Below are positions 24,801 to 28,001 of a stretch of 28,001 nt of DNA, piece after piece. Both the position numbers and the translations under genes were made by a program. Every line of letters begins with the position of its first letter. Within the stretch, counting starts at the first letter, position 1. The stretch is from JBGSMF01 sp041740315 (lineage in GTDB: Bacteria > Chloroflexota > Anaerolineae > Fen-1058): assembly GCA_041740315.1 (NCBI GenBank), contig JBGSMF010000418.1:1-28001 (forward strand). Direction: 5' to 3'. A model generated the notes under the pieces. That model saw only the letters and a list, made by a program, of their open reading frames with translations, made no database searches and had not been told where the DNA came from.

Positions 24801-25248
24801 TCCTTCCATTTTTATGGCTTTGGCGGCTTTGCCCTTGACTCCCAATGGAAAAATAGATCGCAAAGCCCTCCCATCGCCTGGTACAAGCAGACCGGAAATA
24901 AGCTCAAAGTTTGTGGCCCCACGCACTCCTATCGAAGAGGCGCTGGCAGGAATTTGGGCAAAGACACTGAGATTGGAACGTGTCGGCATTTATGACAACT
25001 TTTTTGACCTGGGGGGACATTCTCTGTTAGCCACCCAAGTTGTTTCGCGCATACGCGAAACTTTAATGGTAGAATTGCCCCTGCGCGCCATGTTTGAAGC
25101 GCCAACAGTAGCAGATCTATCGAATTTGATTGTTGCCAACGAAGTCAGCCCAGGGCAAACTGAAAAAATAGCCCGGATTTTAAAAATGGTCAGCGGCATG
25201 TCTGACCAAGACGCAAAAGAGCTGCTTCAAAGCAAAAAGAAAGAGTAG
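21847..25248 (+). CDS. Non-ribosomal peptide synthetase, C-A-T
   Basis: 1133 residues. An N-terminal linker (MNDLAKRIANLSPEKRALLE) leads to a condensation domain about 40-475 with canonical HHIISDG at 180-186. A3 spans about 500-1010 and has HTSGSTGTPKG (His658 replacing the usual Tyr), FDLSVYDIFG, LSGDWIP, GGATEATIW, YKTGD and LTPNGKIDR. The carrier domain has Ser1059 in FDLGGHSLL. The by-eye code of A3 is DLYDFSLIWK, closest to the known Cys code DLYNLSLIWK, so Cys or a related residue is likely. The condensation domain is not a heterocyclisation type, because DxxxxD does not replace HHxxxDG. The protein ends about 40 residues after the carrier, with no thioesterase or reductase. Start ATG 21847 has GAGGGA 4 nt upstream. 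Confidence 0.93.
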   Translation: MNDLAKRIANLSPEKRALLEQQLAEKRAAGEKEQPLSPIRSCARNQTLPLSFSQERLWFLDQLEPGSAAYNISVAFRLAGPLNAPALEQSLNEIVQRHETLRTTFAVKDGQPAQVIAPALKLALAVNDLGCLSEMEREAQVRELVTKEAQSSFDLAQGPLLRAVLLRLNSQEHILLLVMHHIISDGWSMGVFNRELAALYTALLTGQPPRLAELAIQYADYARWQRAWLQEKSLERQLTYWQKQLGQSPPSLELPTDRPRPAVQTFRGATHSFMLPAGLTQSLQSQSRQEGVTLFMTLLAAIKVMLYRYTGQENIVVGTPVANRNRPEVEDLIGFFVNTLALRTEVAGNLTFQELVGQVRETTLDAFAHQDLPFEKLVEALQPERDMSRNPLFQVMFALQNTPTEPLRLPGLSVTAVEIESKAAQFDLTFSIEETDQGLYGLIEYNTDLFDANTIERTAKHYKVLLEGIVAKEGLEQQLGQLPLLTAAERHQLLVAWNNTATEYPRDKCIHELFEAQAKQTPDAVAVIFENQHVTYQELNRRANQLARHLRKLGVTIEVRVGICMERSPEVVIGLLGILKAGGAYVPLDPTYPVERLTFMLQNTEGVLLLTQSWLSPRFSSCAIPLICLDTGWENIAQESDANLSIAAEPGSMAYVIHTSGSTGTPKGVIVRHLSVINLINWVNQTFQVGPDDCELFITSLCFDLSVYDIFGLLAAGGSIQIPIEENVRNPNHLIDLMRERSITFWDSAPATLQQLAPFLSSIKPGQSTGHLRLVFLSGDWIPVTLPDVIRETFPQANIISLGGATEATIWSNYYPITKVNPTWPSIPYGKPIHNARYYVLDSNLNPCPIGVPGDLHIGGECLAWGYANQPNLTASKFIPDPYSTMPGARLYKTGDRARYWCDGNLEFLGRVDQQVKIRGFRIELGEIETVLSQHPAIREAIVQDHGDTLENKRLVAYIVPHHGQNPDHNELRNHLREKLPEYMIPSIFMALAALPLTPNGKIDRKALPSPGTSRPEISSKFVAPRTPIEEALAGIWAKTLRLERVGIYDNFFDLGGHSLLATQVVSRIRETLMVELPLRAMFEAPTVADLSNLIVANEVSPGQTEKIARILKMVSGMSDQDAKELLQSKKKE

Positions 25249-25296
25249 TTTCATGCCGACACAGGCTGATCAACTTTTACATGAGGAGCACACATA

Positions 25297-26271
25297 ATGG
25301 CTATGGTCCAAGTTCAAGAACTGAAGCGAGTCTACACGTCAACCCAAGGCTTTCTCAAACAAAAAAAACGCGAAACCCTGGCCGTTGACGGCATCTCCTT
25401 CGAGGTCAATCAGGGAGAATTATTCGGTATGCTGGGCCCCAACGGCGCCGGCAAAACAACCACCATCAAAATGCTGACGACCTTGTTGTTGCCTAGCGCC
25501 GGTCGCGCCACGGTGGCAGGGCACGATATCGCCCGCGAACCCCAAGCGGTGCGCCGGCAAATCAATGTGATTTATGGAGGGGAGCGGGGCCTGTATCGCC
25601 GCCTGACTGGACGGCAGAACCTGCTGTATGTCGCCGACCTGTATGGCGTGGAGCCTGCAATTGCTCACAAGCGTGTTGGAGAATTGCTAGAGATGGTCGG
25701 CCTGGAAAAGCGGGCGGACGAGCGGGTAGAGAATTATTCGCGCGGCATGGCGCAGCGGCTTCACATTGCCCGGGGATTGATCAACGATCCAGCGGTGATC
25801 TTTATGGACGAACCGACCATTGGCCTCGACCCAGAAGCCGCGCACTTTATTCGGCAGCGCATCAAATGGTTGACGGGACAGGGCAAAACCGTTTTTCTGA
25901 CCACGCACGATTTGTGGGAAGCCGACCAACTCTGCGACCGTATTGCGATTATCAAAAATGGCAAGCTTATCGCGCTGGACTCTCCCCGCGAACTGCGGCG
26001 GCTCGTCGGCGACCTGCAGGTAGTAGAGGTAGAAATCTTTGGCATGCCGGATGAAAAGCGGGCCGGTCTGGAGATCGCACTAGCCGCCAATTTTATCTCT
26101 GTGGCTACCTACGGCCCCAAGCAAACGATCGCTATTCAGACCCAGGATCCCCATGCTGTGACCACGCAGGTGAAACACTTGTTGGAAGACGTCAAAGTGC
26201 TGAACATTCGCGTTCGCGAGCAAACGCTGGAGGATGTTTATTTGCGCCTAGTGCAGGAGAACAAATCATGA
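25297..26271 (+). CDS. ABC-2 type exporter ATPase (DrrA/CcmA-like)
   Basis: 324-residue ATPase of the drug/polysaccharide export class. Walker A GPNGAGKTT starts at 47; the signature is YSRGMAQR (147-154), with Arg and Gly in the variant form common in this subfamily; Walker B is VIFMDEPTIGLD (Asp171-Glu172); switch His lies in TTHD. The C-terminal 80 residues match the regulatory domain that ends in REQTLEDVYLRL. It should power the two membrane proteins that follow. ATG 25297 has GAGGAG 8 nt upstream and lies 48 bp after the NRPS stop, so it is probably in the same operon. Its stop overlaps the next ATG. Export of the peptide product is the natural inference. Confidence 0.92.
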   Translation: MAMVQVQELKRVYTSTQGFLKQKKRETLAVDGISFEVNQGELFGMLGPNGAGKTTTIKMLTTLLLPSAGRATVAGHDIAREPQAVRRQINVIYGGERGLYRRLTGRQNLLYVADLYGVEPAIAHKRVGELLEMVGLEKRADERVENYSRGMAQRLHIARGLINDPAVIFMDEPTIGLDPEAAHFIRQRIKWLTGQGKTVFLTTHDLWEADQLCDRIAIIKNGKLIALDSPRELRRLVGDLQVVEVEIFGMPDEKRAGLEIALAANFISVATYGPKQTIAIQTQDPHAVTTQVKHLLEDVKVLNIRVREQTLEDVYLRLVQENKS

Positions 26272-27056
26272 AGCATAACTGGCAAGTCTTTCGCGCCGCC
26301 ATACGCACGACTATATGGGATTACCTCGCGCAACCCATGTGGGTTTTCTGGTTGACAATTACGCCTTTCGCTTTTGCGCTGGTGGCTATTTTCCTGTATC
26401 GTGACGCATCGCCAAAAATGTTTGCTCTCTATGTGGTTCTAGGCTCCGGCGCTATGGGCATGTGGGCCAGCGCCTTGGGGGGGTGCAGCTTTTCCATGAT
26501 GCAGGAACGCCGGTGGGGCACGATCGTGTATACATTCACGACCCCAGCCTCTCAACTCTGGATTGCCGCCGGCAAGAGCCTGGTTCACGCCGTGGTAGGA
26601 CTGATAACGCTAGGGGAAATTGCGCTGATTTCCGCACTATTCCTGGGCATCGAATTGACCATCGCCAGTCCAGGCGCGTTTGTCATGGCCGTTCTATTGA
26701 CTATCCTGGCCTTTGCCGTGATCGGCCTCTTTCTCAACAGTTTCTTTATGCTCACCCGCTCGGCCGGTGATTGGCAGAACGCCCTCAGCCGTTTTCTCTA
26801 TCTCTTTTGCGGCGTCATGTATCCCATCTCGGTGCTGCCCAATTGGCTGCGCCCCATCTCCTATGTCTTGGCCCCCACCTGGAGCCTACAGGCCATCCGG
26901 CTCTCTGTGGAGCCAGGCGCGCTCAATAATCCTGATTATTTGATCAATATGGGGTTGACCCTGGCGCTCACAACGGTTTATTTGTTGATGGCCTGGTATT
27001 TACAGGGCGTGGTAGACCACAGGTTGCGAGTCAGCGCCGAACTGGAAAGGATCTAA
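26268..27056 (+). CDS. ABC-2 type exporter permease, first subunit
   Basis: 262-residue integral membrane protein with about six hydrophobic segments (for example FWLTITPFAFALVAIFLY, VLLTILAFAVIGLFLNSFFM and the LYLFCGVMYPISVLPNWLRP region), the ABC-2 permease pattern. It starts inside the ATPase stop (ATGA at 26268), the hallmark of a coupled exporter operon. With the next protein it probably makes a heterodimeric channel moving the product out of the cell. The sequence does not identify the substrate. Confidence 0.9.
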   Translation: MKHNWQVFRAAIRTTIWDYLAQPMWVFWLTITPFAFALVAIFLYRDASPKMFALYVVLGSGAMGMWASALGGCSFSMMQERRWGTIVYTFTTPASQLWIAAGKSLVHAVVGLITLGEIALISALFLGIELTIASPGAFVMAVLLTILAFAVIGLFLNSFFMLTRSAGDWQNALSRFLYLFCGVMYPISVLPNWLRPISYVLAPTWSLQAIRLSVEPGALNNPDYLINMGLTLALTTVYLLMAWYLQGVVDHRLRVSAELERI

Positions 27057-27059
27057 GTG

Positions 27060-27851
27060 ATGATACGTCAAATCAAGCTTCTAGCCCGCATGTCTTGGAC
27101 AGTCTTTACGGCAATTTATGCCTGGCAGAGACCGGCAGCTTATCTCACGATTAAATTTATCGTTCCGTTTTTTCAAATGAGCTTTTTCGTATATTTAGCC
27201 AAGTTTACCCTGGGGCCTGACAAATTGGCCTATGTGGCTATCGGCAACGCAGTGCAGCTTGTGGCTCTTAACACATTGATGGGGGTGGCCATGACCTTGG
27301 CGGGGGAAAAGTGGAACGGAACTTTGCAGATGTTGTTGACAACGCCCGCCAACCGCCTGTTGATCTTTGCCAGCCGGGCACTGGTGCATGTTTTGGATGG
27401 CATTGTCGGAGCAGCCATTGGCCTGTTGTACGCCGCTGTGTTTTTCGGTGTGAGCTTTGCCCAGACCAACTTTTTGGCCTTGGTCGTTGTGCTTTTTATT
27501 TCTTCTCTTACCTTGACCGGCATAGGCCTAATCATTGCCAGCCTGAGCCTTTTCACCCGCACAATCGAACCGATTATGAACACGGCTTATCTGTTCATTT
27601 TTCTGGTGGCTGGGATCAATTTTCCAGTAGAGCAATTGCCCGTTTGGTTGCAGCCTTTTTCTCGCTTGATTCCGCTCACATATGGCGTCGAGGCGGCGCG
27701 TCAGGCAGTGGCAGGCGCTTCTTTGATAACCGTAAGCAATTCTTTGTTAATTATGCTGGGGTTGTTTCTGGCAGAAGGCGCGCTGGGTTATTTTATTTTC
27801 TTATATTTTGAGAGGGTGTCCAAGCGCCTCGGAACCTTGGAAATGGCGTAG
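27060..27851 (+). CDS. ABC-2 type exporter permease, second subunit
   Basis: 263-residue membrane protein with about six hydrophobic segments. It contains typical ABC-2 permease elements such as GEKWNGTLQMLLTTPANR and the INFPVEQLPVWLQPFSRLIP region before the last helices. It is a diverged partner of the preceding permease. ATG 27060 and GTG 27057 are both possible; AAGGA at 27047-27051 suits either, and ATG is preferred. It begins right after the preceding stop, so the ATPase and both permeases form one unit. No further biosynthetic gene follows before the palindromes and the transposase fragment, suggesting this is the right border of the cluster. Confidence 0.9.
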   Translation: MIRQIKLLARMSWTVFTAIYAWQRPAAYLTIKFIVPFFQMSFFVYLAKFTLGPDKLAYVAIGNAVQLVALNTLMGVAMTLAGEKWNGTLQMLLTTPANRLLIFASRALVHVLDGIVGAAIGLLYAAVFFGVSFAQTNFLALVVVLFISSLTLTGIGLIIASLSLFTRTIEPIMNTAYLFIFLVAGINFPVEQLPVWLQPFSRLIPLTYGVEAARQAVAGASLITVSNSLLIMLGLFLAEGALGYFIFLYFERVSKRLGTLEMA

Positions 27852-27869
27852 GAGGCAAAAAAGTCAACT

Positions 27870-27914
27870 GCTACCGCCTAAAGGCGGTAGCTTGGAAATG
27901 CGACTGAAAGTCGC
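27870..27914. repeat. Two adjacent palindromes at the 3' end of a transposase-like gene
   Basis: GCTACCGCCT-AA-AGGCGGTAGC (27870-27891) is a perfect 10-bp stem, and GCGACT-GAA-AGTCGC (27900-27914) a perfect 6-bp stem. The second abuts the stop codon of the - strand gene fragment at 27915. Subterminal hairpins are typical of IS200/IS605 ends and of REP elements mobilised by related transposases. They may also act as a transcription terminator between convergent genes. Confidence 0.65.
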
Positions 27915-28001
27915 CTAAAGTTCTCCGATGCCCACAGGCTCGTTGGTGTCGGAAGAAAGCATTTCACCTTGCGACTCAATATACTGTCGGATAACTTCAT
28001 C
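27915..28001 (-). CDS. 3' end of a probable IS200/IS605-type (Y1) transposase, partial
   Basis: Read on the - strand from the window edge, 28 codons are open before TAG at 27917-27915. They begin DEVIRQYIESQGEMLSSDTN and end GIGEL. The DE-x-I-x-x-YI-x-x-Q pattern is what the C-terminus of IS200/IS605 family Y1 (HUH) transposases looks like, and the hairpins just past the stop fit such an element. The catalytic His-hydrophobe-His and Tyr motifs lie outside the window, so the call rests on a short tail plus context. Confidence 0.5.
   Translation of the reverse strand, partial: DEVIRQYIESQGEMLSSDTNEPVGIGEL

Noticed and set aside
24900..25248. Thioesterase or reductase domain at the end of the second NRPS
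   Set aside because: No GxSxG motif or Rossmann motif follows the carrier domain; only about 40 charged residues remain.

Overview
This window looks like most of a bacterial non-ribosomal peptide biosynthetic gene cluster, with all recognisable intact genes on the + strand until a mobile-element gene enters from the right edge on the - strand. Base composition is moderate. Short palindromic repeats of the 'ctgagcgaagcgaagaatct', 'cttcgacaggctcaggg' and 'gcgactgaaagtcgc' types sit in most larger gaps. From memory these repeats, and an ester-cyclase-type SnoaL protein, remind me of Chloroflexota (Anaerolineae-like) or other uncultured environmental bacteria; this is an impression, not a tested assignment.

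Layout. (1) 1-215: a 23-bp repeat in three copies. (2) 216-6216: a compact tailoring block of a class I methyltransferase, a short-chain dehydrogenase (SDR), a radical SAM enzyme, two alkaline-phosphatase-superfamily 'sulfatase-like' proteins, and between those two a small methyltransferase that matches guanidinoacetate N-methyltransferase at both guanidino-binding acids. (3) 6299-6724 SnoaL-like protein, then REP-like repeats. (4) 7034-11164: a SPASM radical SAM enzyme, a repeat hairpin, a VOC protein translationally coupled to a second SDR, and a B12-binding-type radical SAM enzyme. (5) 11241-12326: an aminoglycoside-phosphotransferase-fold kinase. (6) 12398-15850: a complete SsuABC/TauABC-type importer (lipoprotein, permease, ATPase) with a wrecked radical SAM pseudogene lodged between binding protein and permease. 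(7) 15851-16528: a gene-free, palindrome-rich gap. (8) 16529-25248: two NRPS genes, A-T-C-A-T and C-A-T. By-eye specificity codes give unknown - Leu (exact match to a classical Leu code) - Cys-like. There is no thioesterase or terminal reductase. An 80-nt, almost completely base-paired three-way-junction element lies between the two NRPS genes. (9) 25297-27851: an ATPase and two ABC-2 permeases, probably the exporter. (10) 27870-28001: two palindromes abutting the 3' end of a probable IS200/IS605-type transposase gene.

How it may work together (inference): the importer may supply a precursor; the two NRPS proteins build a three-residue chain of the form X-Leu-(Cys-like); methyltransferases, SDRs and three intact radical SAM enzymes tailor the precursor or product; the kinase and the threonine-nucleophile phosphatase-superfamily enzymes could add and remove a phosphate for biosynthesis or self-protection; the ABC-2 system exports the product. 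I do not recognise the whole as a known cluster. The strongest novelty leads are the GAMT-like enzyme, the pairing of three classes of radical SAM enzyme with a TE-less NRPS, the Thr-type AlkP pair, and the structured element between the NRPS genes.
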